Shown here one piece after another: positions 1 through 10,709 of a DNA stretch of 64,000 nucleotides. Source of the stretch: Puccinia triticina (lineage: Eukaryota; Basidiomycota; Pucciniomycetes; Pucciniales; Pucciniaceae). The first letter of the stretch is position 1, and every line of letters begins with the position of its first letter. A program made the position numbers and the translations under genes. The DNA lies in contig NC_070574.1 of NCBI RefSeq assembly GCF_026914185.1, positions 3,038,501 to 3,102,500 on the forward strand, read 5' to 3'. The notes beneath the pieces are model-generated. The model was not told where the DNA came from. It searched no databases and worked only from the letters and a program-made list of their open reading frames with translations.

Positions 1-824
1 TTCTCTTCCCAATATTGGATGGAGTTGCCACAAGATTTCATCATCTTCTGGTATGCAATGCCGTATGTTTCTTTTCTCTGTTCAAGCTGAATAGATCAGG
101 CCGCAATGAGTTCTGCCATTGACTTCAAAGAATCCCAATCCATGCCAAGATACTACTCAATCAATCTCTATGTCCACAGGAAGCACCACCTGCGGCCCAA
201 AGACTGCTTTGCAAGGTTAGTACCCTTTTGTCTGCTTAGTAGAGATCCGGTCCACAAAGGGCACCAAATGCAGAAAATGCAGAAAATTTTGGGAATTCTT
301 GCCACTGTTTCCCTTCAACTTGCCTAGCACCAACTTCAAAGGCCCATTCCCTGCTTAACCATACCCTGTCCTTCAGGGTAATGGGGATAGAAAAACAATG
401 CTGGCCCCATAGCTGCTGCAACATCTTCGCCAATGGGCCACCAAACTTGGAACCACTGTCTGTTGAGTAAGACTGTGCTAAACCATGCCACAAGTTCCAA
501 TTCTCCTGCAAGAAAGAGGCCACGACCTCTGATCTCAGATTGTTGAGGATTTTAGCTTTTAAACAACTGGAAAAATTATTCTGCACATAGCCTCCAACCC
601 CAGTCTATACCTGGCGCTTCCGCCCCAACGTCATCTGTGTGATGCCATCTTCTTCCACTGCCCCAGTTCACCTGGTGCAGGTCCTCTCTATTCAGTCCAT
701 CCAGAAGTCCCGCCACAGTCCTACTCCAACCAATCTGCTTAGTCTTGACGTTGGAAGTGTGGCTCAAACCCCAGCTACCTTGAACCTGTGTCAAGTCCCT
801 GTTCCCATTTCTTGCCCCATTCAC
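1..824. other. Left flank, no recognisable gene
   Basis: I see no supportable gene here. Two open stretches on the minus strand (586-236 and 830-576) read as proline- and tryptophan-containing peptides without a domain I recognise, and they end abruptly at the LTR at 825. They could be a degraded retroelement or a hypothetical-protein fragment. The LTR element starting at 825 interrupts whatever was here. Confidence 0.4.
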
Positions 825-1480
825 TGTCACACGGCGCTTGGTACAGGCAGGCGGGTGGGCACTTTGAAGAAGGAAGATAAGTAATTTCTTACTTCGGAGG
901 TTTTAAGCTTTGGATAACTTGAGTTCTTCAAGTCAGAACACTAGAAGGGGTTCGAAGTGACAAAGTTTGCAGAAGGCAAATTCTCAAGGTGCTGAGAACG
1001 ATAATCTTATTTTGATGAGGGGGAAGAAATCATACAACTCGTGGCAGTACATATAGTAGAACGCGCGCACAAGCGGGTAAAGCATAATGAAACAAGGTAG
1101 ATGGCATAAGGTGTTTAGATGACAGCGGTGCCTGTCGAGCCGTGCGGGTTTTGATGAGTATGGGCTGCTAACTAATCAGGAGCGAAGGAGAGGTTAAGTG
1201 CTACAAGATTATGCGCCGAAGGTTATGCGACGATGAGTTGAATCTCAAAGAACTGGAAAGAGGTGGTTGGGACTCAATCCTATCTTCCCTATCCCGATCG
1301 CACTAGTCGAAGATTTGGGTACGTGACTAGTTGCGATTTATGGTTGGCTATGGCGAGTCGGAAGCGTCAATTCGAAGATGTTTCGAAAACGCTGATTGAA
1401 GATGTTGTGCGATATTGTGTGAATGGCCGAGAAAGGTTATTGGCCAACACACTGGAGCCGATCCATTCTGTCGTATGACA
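825..1480 (-). repeat. 3' LTR of the Ty3/gypsy element
   Basis: 656 bp, beginning TGTCACACGG and ending GTATGACA on the plus strand (TG...CA termini). It is 99.2% identical to the LTR at 7393-8048. The differences are five transitions; three fall at CpG/TpG or CpG/CpA pairs, as expected from deamination of methylated CpG. It carries no gene; short open frames inside it are not coding. Confidence 0.95.
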
Positions 1481-2300
1481 GGTGCCCGGGTTGAAAAAAA
1501 GCAAAGGTCCCAAGAGCGAACCAAAAAGGAGTAACCAAGCAGTCCACCATCCACAATCCCTTCCCCACCGAAACCACACATCGCATCCACCCTTCAACAC
1601 TTCTCGCCCCGATTCCCAAGTCCAGCAACCCCAACGCCCGATCCACGCTTGTCGTCCAAACCAAAGACCGAAACCAAGAGATTACCAAAAAGTCGAGTAC
1701 CGAAGAGAGTTGTGATCGAGAGAAGAGATGATTTTTAGTGATATGAGAAGAAAGGCGAATGTGATTTGTGATTGAGAATTAATAGAGTTTTTTTTTTTTT
1801 TTTCTGATTTGGTCTATTGTTGAATTAAGTTAGAATTGAATGGTGATGATTAGAATTTTTTGTGAGTTTAGAATTGAATGGTGATGATTAGAATTTCGTG
1901 AGTTTAGAATGGAATAGTGATGAATAGGATTTTGAAGAATCGCAAATGAACAGTGAATGATTGTCGATGTGAAAAAGAATAACGATGTATGTCGAGATGA
2001 TTTGAACCGTTGAGAGATCCGAAATAGAAAAAGAACAAAATGGCAAGAGAGTCTAAGTGAAAATGGCGAAGCCGAAAAGAAACTTGAGGTCGGCGGAGGT
2101 CGAAAATTTCAGGGTAAAGAGTCGGAAAGAGGCAGAAAAGTCGTTAATGTGTTGATTTTTTTTTTTTTTTTTTTAAAAAGGAACAAGGAAAAAGGGAAAG
2201 AAAGAGAAAAAAAGGAGGAAAAGAAATGATGTCGAATGAAATAGGAAAAGAAAGGATGTCGATGAAATAGGAAGAGAGATGATGTCAATAAAATAGGGTG
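1481..2300. other. 3' untranslated region of the Ty3/gypsy element
   Basis: This is the non-coding interval between the pol stop and the 3' LTR. It is A/T-rich and holds two long T tracts (near 1789 and 2157) and an imperfect tandem repeat of about 43 bp at roughly 1815-1925 (core tagaattgaatggtgatga). No open frame with recognisable content is present. Confidence 0.7.
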
Positions 2301-4331
2301 TCAAGGTCGGGGTTTATCCGGGTAAGACGAATGAAAAGTCTTCAGAAGATCCGGACAGTTGGTCAGGTTCGAGGCTGGCTCCCACGTTGTGCGGTCTGAG
2401 TCGTCCATGTAGCCGGACCACTCAACCAAATATTGCAATTGCCCCTGTCGTTGCCGGCTATCAATAATGCCAGAAACTTCCCACTCGAGGTGGTCTTGCA
2501 CCTCAACAGGTTCCGGGGGTGGTTGAGACTTCCCAGGAAAAGGCGGGATTGAAGAAGAAAGGAGCGAAACGTGAAAGACTGGGTGAATCCGCGACCAAGA
2601 GCTCGGTAGTTTCAGGCGGAAAGCGTTCTTCGAGACCACCACTGTGATTTCGAAAGGCCCAAATTTCTTTTCTGAGAGTTTCTTTGTTGGTCGGGTTGAT
2701 CTGATGTTTGAGGAATCCAGCCAGACCAAGTCGCCTACCGAAAAAGCCGGAGGTTTGAGTCGATGTCGGTCAGCCGCTGCTTTATATTGTTCGTTGGCGG
2801 CCTGCAGATTTGTCTTGATGTCTTGCTGGGACGATTCAATATTCTTCAGATAGTCGGAGGCGGGTTTCGAGTTGTCCACGTGTATTGAGTCGAAAACCGG
2901 ATGTCGTCCATAAAGAGTGTAGAAAGGAGAGTATTTTGTGGCGGAATGGGTTGAATTGTTATAAGAAAACTCGGCTAGAGGTAACCAAGTACTCCAGTCA
3001 TCTTGCTGGTAATTGACAAACATTTGAAGATACTGCTCAAGGATTTGATTGATTCGCTCAGTCTGCCCGTCTGATTCTGGATGATAAGCTGTGGACAAAT
3101 TGCGAGTAATTTTCAGTTGATCACACAGACCAGTCCAGAAAGTCGAGACAAATAGCGATCCCCTGTCCGAAACTATGTTTGAAGGCAGCCCGTGTTTCGA
3201 AAACACGAATTTGACGTAGAGTTTGGCCAAGTCTTCAGCAGTGGCGGTAGTATTAGTTTTGATGAACAGCACCATTTTCGAGAAGCGGTCCACAATCACA
3301 AGAATTGCGTCGAAACCGTTCGAGTCCGGCAATTGAGAAATAGAATCCATGGAAAGAGATTCCCAAGGACGTGGCGGAATCGGAAGAGGTTGGAGTAGGC
3401 CGTACTTCTTGTGTCTTGGGGTCTTGTTTCGCTGGCAGTGGTAACAACTAGAGACATAGTCACGAATTTCCTTTGTCAATCGCGGCCAATAAAAATCCCG
3501 AGAAATCAGCTGTTGAGTCTTGTCTTGACCGAAATGGCCCGCTAATGGAGTGTCATGGCGGCTCGAAAGAACTTCCAGCTTCATGGCCTCATCATTTGGA
3601 ACGTGCATTCGATCGTCGTAGAGCAGAAGATCTGTCTTGTCGTCCAGGCTGAAATGTTGGCGACGTCTTCCTTTCTTCAAGTCCTCAATGATGCTTTTCA
3701 ATTTCGGGTTGTTCAGCTGTGCCAAACGGAAGGCGTCCACACGGTTTCCGAGTTCGTCCGTGGAGATCGAAAACAATGACACGGACCCGTCTTCCTGAGT
3801 TTTGAAGAGTTGGCGAATATTGCCCGGGTTTTTTTCCGCGAATGTCTCCCCTGACTTGGGATATACATTCTCGCGGCGCGTCAATGCGTCAGGCAGACAA
3901 GATAATCGGCCGGGGCGGAAAGTTATGATAAAATTAAACTGGCCAAGGAATTCAGCCCATCTGGCTTGTTGGCGAGTGAGGACCTTAGTGATCATGAAGT
4001 ACTTGAGTGCGTCATGATCCGTCAAGACTTCAAAAGTGGATGACACGCTAAATAAGTAAGCGCGCCACTTTTGTAGACAGAAAATTATGGCCAAGAGTTC
4101 TTTGTCATGAATTTCATAATTCAGTTCTCCGGCTTTTAGTTTTCGGCTTTCAAAAGCCACTGGATGTTTTGAAGATTGAACCAAGGTCTCCGCAAACTGA
4201 GAAAGAACGCCCGCGATGGCATAATCGCTGGCATCCGTCTCAACCAGAGTGTGAAACGAGCTGTCAAAATGACGCCGTGAAACGACGTTTAAGCTCCTCG
4301 AATTCATGTCGAGCCTGCTCGGTGAAGACAA
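2301..4331 (-). pseudogene. Pol C-terminal part: RNase H, integrase, chromodomain
   Basis: An uninterrupted 676-codon frame. RNase H comes first: an ETDAS aspartate near residue 33, the YEIHDKE glutamate and the LTDHDALKYF aspartate. A linker follows, then the integrase zinc finger (HDTPLAGH, then CYHCQRNK) and a DDE core with aspartates in MDSISQL and IVSDRGS and the glutamate in GQTERIN. After a GPF-type motif (KFGPFEI) comes a chromodomain at about residues 610-665 (WEVSGIIDSR, YLVEWSGY, TWEPASNL). Chromodomains steer integration toward marked heterochromatin in related fungal elements. All catalytic residues are present. The part is marked pseudogene only because its frame is displaced from the reverse transcriptase frame, which stops at 4264; the junction looks short of a few residues usually found between RT and RNase H. 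Confidence 0.93.
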
Positions 4332-5703
4332 ACGGTGTGTCTTTTTTCACCAGCGCATTAAGATTGGTGATGGTACCGGCATAATCTTGAATGAAACGTC
4401 GGTAAAAATTCGCAAAGCCCAAGAAAGACTGAACGCCCTTCACTGAGCTTGGCTCAGGCCAATCCAGAATGCGTTGCACCTTGTCCAAGTCCATGGTGAG
4501 ACCTGAACAATTGAGAACATAACCCAGGAAGGTTACTTCTGTGGCATGAAAAACACACTTAGAGCCTTTTGCATAAAGGTTGTTGTTATGGAGTCGTCGG
4601 AGGACTTCCTTAACATGCCCTTCATGGTCAGTGCGCGAGCGTGAGTAGATGAGAATGTCGTCCAAATAAACAACGACACAATCGTTGACTAAGTCTCCAA
4701 GAATTTCATTCATCAAGGCTTGGAAAGTGGCTGGGGCATTGGTAAGTCCAAAAGGCATCACCAAATACTCAAAAGCACCATGACGGGTATTAAACGCCGT
4801 TAAATATTCATGGCCTTCAGCAATCCTGATTAAGTGATAGGCGCCTCGAAGATCGATTTTAGAAAAGACTTGCGTGTCAGCGAACGTGGTGAGAAGATGG
4901 GACATTGGAGGAATAGGGTAAGAATTCTTTATTGTTACTGCGTTAAGCCTGCGGTAATCCACAGAAAGTCGAAGCGAGCCGTCGGCTTTGGGAGCAAAAA
5001 GAACTGGGAAACCAGTTGGAGATGAACTGGGTCGAATGAAACCTTTTGCTACATTCTCTGAAATGTACTCCCGCAGGACCTTGTCCTTGGGTTCCGACAG
5101 TCGGTAAATAGTACCTTTTTTAGGCACTGGTCCAAGAAGATCAATGCGATGATCGCAGCTCCGCCGAGGGGGGAGTTTGTCTGCTAGAATGGTTGAGAAC
5201 ACGGATGCAAACTCGTGGTACTCGGGGGGAATTGTCGGTAAAATAGTTTCTAAATCCGCTGGTTCCTCATCAAAAAAATCGCCTTCAAAGACCTCTTGAT
5301 GAGAACCGGTGGTGATGACTCTCAATAACATCTCTTGAGATTCGAAATGATATTTATCCAGGAAGGAAGAGCGCAGCACCGACGGGGAAAAAGTTGATCG
5401 ATTTCCAGGCAAATGCATTTTGTCTGGCAGAGAACCATTGCTGGATAACGCAATGAGAGATCTCAGGTTGACGGGTTCCTGAGTGGGGGGAAGAAGGGAC
5501 TCATTCAAACTGGATGCAGTTTTCAGACGAGGGTTAATTACTCCCTCAGACCAATTGATATCTGGGTTCCAATGAGCTAAAAAGTCATAGCCGAGAATGG
5601 CGTCATCATTCCCGGTTGCATCTATGACAAGACATTCCCAATCGAATGTTTGGAAAGAAGAGATTTTGAAAGTCCAAAGAACCTTACTCGAAAGCCATTG
5701 CAT
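4264..5703 (-). pseudogene. Pol middle part: reverse transcriptase
   Basis: A 479-codon frame carrying the Ty3-type reverse transcriptase, with the motif KIDLRGAYH, the thumb-side MPFGLTNAPATFQ, and the catalytic VVYLDDILIYS box. The end of the retropepsin fold (ATGNDDAILGYDFL) lies near its start. It lies one frame away from both the protease start and the RNase H/integrase part. The first frame change is between about 5790 and 5703, close to a run of six T on the minus strand; the second is near 4270. Upstream of the listed Met the same frame stays open for a short distance, so the Met is not a real start. Confidence 0.93.
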
Positions 5704-5998
5704 GGGCTCTGAGGAGGAACTATAGGAAAAAAGAGGAATTGCCTTTCCAAAGGCAAGGTAGGATGAGAAAAGGAATCTATCAACCTCTGGCTGACAAAAG
5801 AGCGTGTAGCTCCAGAGTCGATGAGCACAGAATAAGGTGAATCATCCCTGAAAAGTATCAACCGGAGTTGATTTGAGATGGCTGTCTTCAAAAGACAGAC
5901 TTTTGGCTCGGCAGAAGATGAAGGAAATAAAACAGGGTCAATGGCACTTTGGGGAATAACGTAGTTGTCTTTGCATTGCTCAAAACAACTACTTAGAC
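5622..5998 (-). pseudogene. Pol N-terminal part: retropepsin protease
   Basis: In the -1 frame relative to gag, the sequence is open from the gag end to 5622 and includes an aspartic protease active site, VLIDSGATRSFV. The first codon after a -1 slip would be AGT at 5999-5997. The fold is truncated in this frame by the frame change described for the RT part; the protease remainder continues in the RT frame. Chromovirus proteases sit directly after the gag zinc knuckle, as here. Confidence 0.85.
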
Positions 5999-7189
5999 TT
6001 TTCCCAACTTGCGAGCCGCGCGCTTGGCGCAGTCTTCAAACTTGTGCTGGCCTCCACAATACAAACACAACCCCGCCTTCAACCTTCTTTCCTTCTCGCT
6101 AGCCTGAAGATGTCCATCAGTAAGAACCTTTGTGATCTCCGCGGCGGCCTTCGAGGTGGGTTTGGCGGTTGACGAACTGGTGGTGGAGCCGGTGTTGGTG
6201 GTGGTTGGTTTGCTGCTGTTGTCCTTCTTGGACTGAGCGGGGTGAGAGTTGTTCTCGCGTCGTTTTTCTTTCTGACGTTCATGGAACCGTACATCGATGC
6301 GGAGAGTAGCGTCGATGAGTTCTCCTAAGTTGAGGAACTCCTCGGCGTTGTTCTGGGAGAGAAGGTCCAGAATGCGAGACGGAAGACCTTTTCGAAAGTG
6401 AAACATTAATGGGCGATCACCCCAACCCGGAAGGCGGGATTGCAAGGCTCGGAAACTGGCGATGTAGTTGGAGGCGTGATCGGTCTCTTTCATCACTAGC
6501 GTGTCGATGCGATGCTCGGTGGCGCGGAGCTCGTTTGGATCGCCGAAGAGAGTGACGATCTGAGCTTCAAAAACGGCCCAAGAGTTCATTAAAAAATCGG
6601 GAGCGGCGTTCTCCAGAACCTCCAAATAGGGTTGGACCCAGTCGAACGCTTTGCCGGTCAGATAAGATGAGGCGTAGAGCGTTTGGGCACGATCAGTGGG
6701 AAAAGTGCGAGGATCGTTCAGGAAAATCAACTTGCATTGCTGCAAGAAGACTCGGAGTTTGCTGGGAGATGAGCCGTCGAAAGGATCTGGTTTCTTCATC
6801 TCGGGAGTGCGGAAGGCAGGCCGAGGGACCGGTTCTGGAACAACCGCTGGTAACGCGCCTCGGCCCACGATAGTAGCCAAGAGCTGGATGGCCTGGGCTA
6901 GAGACTCGTTGGAGACCGGTGCCGCAACTGCGGGGTTGGGAGCAGGAAGGGGATTCGTCTCAGGGCGAGGGGGCGGCTCCGGGCGATCGTGATCGTCCGG
7001 AGAATCGTTGATCTCCTCTCCGTTGATGGCTGGGTCTTGATCTTGATACTCCAGCTGTTCGTCATCGTAGGAATCCTCATCGTCCCCACGACGCGACCGG
7101 CGGGAGCTCCTTCGAGAAGAATTCGATGGGGGACCGAACTGTCCCTGACTCGACCCTCGACCGCGTTCGACTTGGACTTGAGGTGGCAA
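5993..7189 (-). CDS. Ty3/gypsy Gag
   Basis: 398 residues, structural nucleocapsid-capsid protein of the retrotransposon. The N-terminal 100 residues are low complexity and charged (Arg/Ser, then Asp/Glu, then Pro). Residues about 145-285 match the retrotransposon gag fold, with a tryptophan-containing KAFDWVQPYLE helix and a FRKGLPSRI segment. The C-terminal part is basic and Thr/Ser rich and ends in one zinc knuckle, CLYCGGQHKFEDC, with spacing CX2CX3HX4C, one residue shorter between the second Cys and His than the usual CX2CX4HX4C. The frame is intact. It starts 204 bases inside the 5' LTR, leaving a leader at 7190-7392, and overlaps the slippery site at its end. Confidence 0.9.
   Translation of the reverse strand: MPPQVQVERGRGSSQGQFGPPSNSSRRSSRRSRRGDDEDSYDDEQLEYQDQDPAINGEEINDSPDDHDRPEPPPRPETNPLPAPNPAVAAPVSNESLAQAIQLLATIVGRGALPAVVPEPVPRPAFRTPEMKKPDPFDGSSPSKLRVFLQQCKLIFLNDPRTFPTDRAQTLYASSYLTGKAFDWVQPYLEVLENAAPDFLMNSWAVFEAQIVTLFGDPNELRATEHRIDTLVMKETDHASNYIASFRALQSRLPGWGDRPLMFHFRKGLPSRILDLLSQNNAEEFLNLGELIDATLRIDVRFHERQKEKRRENNSHPAQSKKDNSSKPTTTNTGSTTSSSTAKPTSKAAAEITKVLTDGHLQASEKERRLKAGLCLYCGGQHKFEDCAKRAARKLGKV
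5999..6005 (-). promoter_or_regulatory. -1 ribosomal frameshift slippery site GGGAAAA
   Basis: The heptamer reads G GGA AAA in the gag frame, fitting the X XXY YYZ consensus, and ends four bases before the gag TAA stop (5995-5993). Slipping back one base enters the protease frame, which is open. A downstream pseudoknot or stem was not worked out. Confidence 0.7.
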
Positions 7190-7392
7190 CCCCAGGACTG
7201 AAACTCGAACAGGAATCTAGGAGGTCGGAGTTTGGTCGATAGGGGCGCGAGGAGCGAACTGTCCGTTTGGAGAGCGAGGGATTGTCGGCATGTTGGAGTG
7301 AAAAGGAACTGTACAAAGAAGGGAGGGTTGACGGATTTTTTTCGGAGAAGATTTTTTGAAAAAAAAAAAAAAACCGGATCAAAATAAGATAC

Positions 7393-8048
7393 TGTCACAC
7401 GGCGCTTGGTACAGGCAGGCGGGTGGGCACTTTGAAGAAGGAAGATAAGTAATTTCTTACTTCGGAGGTTTTAAGCTTTGGATAACTTGAGTTCTTTAAG
7501 TCAGAACACTAGAAGGGGTTCGAAGTGACAAAGTTTGCAGAAGGCAAATTCTCAAGGTGCTGAGAACGATAATCTTATTTTGATGAGGGGGAAGAAATCA
7601 TACAACTCGTGGCAGTACATATAGTAGAACGCGCGCACAAGCGGGTAAAGCATAATGAAACAAGGTAGATGGCATAAGGTGTTTAGATGACAGCGGTGCC
7701 TGTCGAGTCGTGCGGGTTTTGATGAGTATGGGCTGCTAACTAATCAGGAGCGAAGGAGAGGTTAAGTGCTACAAGATTATGCGCCGAAGGTTATGCGACG
7801 ATGAGTTGAATCTCAAAGAACTGGAAAGAGGTGGTTGGGACTCGATCCTATCTTCCCTATCCCGATCGCACTAGTTGAAGATTTGGGTACGTGACTAGTT
7901 GCGATTTATGGTTGGCTATGGCGAGTCGGAAGCGTCAATTCGAAGATGTTTCGAAAACGCTGATTGAAGATGTTGTGCGATATTGTGTGAATGGCCGAGA
8001 AAGGTTATTGGCCAACACACTGGAGCTGATCCATTCTGTCGTATGACA
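7393..8048 (-). repeat. 5' LTR of the Ty3/gypsy element
   Basis: 656 bp, same ends as the copy at 825-1480, and the upstream LTR for the minus-strand transcript. It should hold the promoter; I cannot place a TATA box or start site with confidence. Confidence 0.95.
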
Positions 8049-8102
8049 AAATTTCCACATGCTTTTGTAATTGATTCATTCAAGGTTTCCCTCAGTCTAC
8101 AT

Positions 8103-8951
8103 TAGAGATTGCCGAGTGGACCCGGGTACCTGCGGTCATTTTGGGCATATTTAGATACCTGGACTTGGACCCGGCACCCGTAGGCCGGGTACCGGCGGTA
8201 CCCATGGCGGGTATCACGGGTACCACCTACGATTTAACCCTCTAGCCGGTCTATGCCGGCTTTGAGGGTGGTGTAAACTCTTGATTACCGGCACAGACTG
8301 CTCATCAAGGGTGTACATACCCTCTCAATGCCTGACCTGAGCTGGGTATCAAGAGGGTGTATGTATACCCTCTTGATATCCGGTCTGTGCTGGACACCAA
8401 GAGGGCATACAGCCTCAATGACCAGCACAGACCAGACATCAAGAGGGTGTGTGTATACCCTTCTAATTTCCGGTCTGTGCCGGTCATCAAGAGTTTACAC
8501 CACCTTTGAAGCTGGCATAGACCGTCATCAAGGGTGTATATACCCTCTCAGTGCCCGGTCTGGGCTGGATATCAAAAGGGTATGTGTGCGTGTGAATTCT
8601 TGATGTCCGGTCTGTGCCGGACATGGAGAGAGTGTGTGTATACCCTCCCAATTTCCAGTCTGTGCTGGACATGGAGAGGCTGTGTGTATACCCTCCCAAT
8701 GTCCGGTCTGTGCCGGACATCAAGAGTGTATGCCCTCTTGGTTTCCAGCACATACCGGACATCAAGAGGTAGGGTTAGCGGGGGCCATGATTGCTATGCA
8801 AAAGGTTGTCCGCAACTGCTTGTCTCCAGACCTTTTGCAGCAGGTACCTAGACAGGTACCCGCCATCCAAAATTTACATCCCTGGACCTGCACACGGCAC
8901 CCGCAGGCAGGTACCCGCCCACGGATACCAGTTACCCATGTGTGATCTCTA
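8103..8951. mobile_element. hAT-like non-autonomous element carrying a minisatellite
   Basis: 849 bp, starting TAGAGATTGCC and ending TGATCTCTA, flanked by a perfect 8-bp duplication gtctacat (8095-8102 and 8952-8959). An 8-bp TSD and T/CA-type ends fit hAT. Both subterminal regions carry repeats with a GGTACC core (GGGTACCTGCGG on the left, CAGGTACCCGCC on the right). The centre is filled by the minisatellite at 8225-8790. No transposase is encoded, so it would depend on a helper elsewhere. Confidence 0.85.
8225..8790. repeat. Minisatellite with CCGGTCTGTGCCGG core
   Basis: About a dozen degenerate units, mostly 46-49 bp, each with a palindrome-like ccggtctgtgccgg followed by acatcaagaggg and gtgtgtataccct. 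Unit order and orientation vary. It lies wholly inside the hAT-like element. Confidence 0.85.
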
Positions 8952-8959
8952 GTCTACAT

Positions 8960-10709
8960 AGGGGATGCATAAGCACACATGCTTATCATCTGTTTGGACA
9001 TGTAGACTGAGCATTTGCTCAGCCACCCCACTGCATTTCTGCCTGTGCTGTGGTAAGCAGACATTCCATGTTGCTTGCCTGTATAAATCACCACAGCAGA
9101 TAACACAACATAATTTAACTACCCATTGTTGGTACTAATTTGAATGCATCCATAGTTGGTGTGTGGGGTTCTAAGGATGGTTGGTGGGGTTCTGTGTTTG
9201 GAGGAGAACAAGATATTATAGGTTCAAAGTTGGAGTTGGTCTGTGTCTTCTTCTTGGGGAGTTTGGAATTGGTATCTTCTGTTGAAATTAATCAGGTGAA
9301 AAGAATTGAGTGTTGTGGGATTTGAACCCACGACCTTCTACATTCATGAGAGCTGCTCTTACACCACTGAGCTAAACAAACAGTTGGTATTACTGGTGAT
9401 ATTTGGATATTAGATCATATAGCTTGGCCCCTCAAATGGAGCTTGAAGCATACATTCCAACATCTTCAAGGTTCAGGGAGATGAAATTTGGGATGTTCAA
9501 GGTTTGAGAGGTTGGAGTCCGGAAATTCAAGGTTTTTGAAGTTGGAGGGGTCAGGGAATGTTTTGTTTCTGTTTGAGGGGTCTCTTTTGGTTCTGTGCCC
9601 TTTTCTCCATCATTTAGCTCCTGCAATATGTATCTTAGATTGGAGGATGAGTGTCAGAGGTTGTCTCTTCTGTGACTACCTCTGAATGAACTACTCAATT
9701 TTTCCGCAGTCATATGAAAGAGAAGGGGATACTGAGATGGGTTCAAAGTTAACTAAACTGAGAAGAAGTATGAAAGCTCTCATTGAGGAGAGGAAAGGAG
9801 AGATGAGGAAGGAATAACAGAAGAAGGGAATCTGATATAACAGCCGCAATCACAACCTTGGTTCATAATTCCTTGGGCTTGGTAGGTGAGGAGATGATGA
9901 ATCCTAAATTGGGTTCTATATTATCTGGGAGATCCTCTTAGTAGTGAGGTCCCCTGTTTTTAAATACTTTCTTTACGTGCATCAACACTTGGATAATTAT
10001 TCCTATAGGGGAATAACTATCTTCATTAGGGAATACTGATTCCCTAATGAAGCAGTCTATCCTTATTTGAGTTACCAGTAGCTGTGATTCCACTACTGGT
10101 TGTGTATTCTCTTCCGGGATTAAAAACAAGATTATGCTCTGGTTTGTGCTCCTGTTTGTGCACCTGTTTGCGCTCCTGTTTGCGCTCTCATTTGCGCCCT
10201 TTCTGGCGCAGTAGGGCAGTGAGTTTCTGTACTGGGGTTTCTAAATTAGCCTTTTGGAGCGTGGAGGTATACACTCCATGCGCTCAAAGCTGACAATGAG
10301 GAATATTTCTGGATCTCCAGCCTTTCAGACTATGAGTGTGCAGTTCATGACATCTATTTGACAACTAGAGAAACCCCCCTACAGCTCATAACATGCAGGT
10401 GGTGTTTCTAGGCAAGCCAACAGTGAGCTGTTGTAATTCATTCAAAAATAATTTAGGCTTAAGGCAGTAACACATTTGCAATTTTTTTTGATGAAAATTT
10501 GTTATTTTTATAGAAAAAATTGAGTTTTTAATAATACTTGACAATAGCTTAAAATAAATTACAGGATTTCTTGGAAAAAATGGCCTTGAAAAGTGGTTAT
10601 CAATAGAATTTTGATATTTTTTTTAACTTTTTTCTGTAGCACAATACACTGAAATTGCTGTATCATCATTTTTTTCCATACTTTACAATATTTTACAGTA
10701 GTGTGTAAC
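8960..10709. other. Intergenic, no gene seen
   Basis: No coding sequence is supported. It contains the tRNA-like sequence at 9308-9381, a short repeat of gtttgtgctcct-type units at 10139-10205, and small palindromes near 10010-10045. Confidence 0.5.
9308..9381 (-). tRNA. tRNA-like sequence, probable pseudogene
   Basis: Read on the minus strand it has an intact A-box region (TAGCTCAGTGG), a perfect D stem (GCTC/GAGC), and a perfect five-pair T arm (GTGGG/CCCAC) around a B box GGTTCAAATCC. The acceptor stem pairs at five of seven positions and the anticodon stem at about three of five, so no anticodon can be assigned with confidence. It is best read as a decayed tRNA gene or the head of a tRNA-derived SINE. 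Confidence 0.5.

Larger units (their letters stand above)
825..8048 (-). mobile_element. Ty3/gypsy chromovirus LTR retrotransposon
   Basis: This is a full-length element of 7.2 kb read on the minus strand: LTR (7393-8048), leader, gag (7189-5993), protease, reverse transcriptase, RNase H, integrase with C-terminal chromodomain (to 2301), a 0.8-kb 3' region, and LTR (825-1480). The domain order PR-RT-RH-IN and the chromodomain place it in the chromoviruses. The two LTRs differ at five positions, all transitions, so insertion is recent. Pol is split by two frame changes, so this copy as written could not make intact Pol. The flanks (ttcac on the left, aaatt on the right) do not form the 4-6-bp target duplication expected. 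The sequence next to the 5' LTR, where the primer site should lie, has no match I recognise to a tRNA 3' end. Confidence 0.95.

Noticed and set aside
8225..8790. CRISPR-like array
   Set aside because: The units are degenerate and contiguous without unique spacers, and the sequence is eukaryotic; it is a minisatellite.
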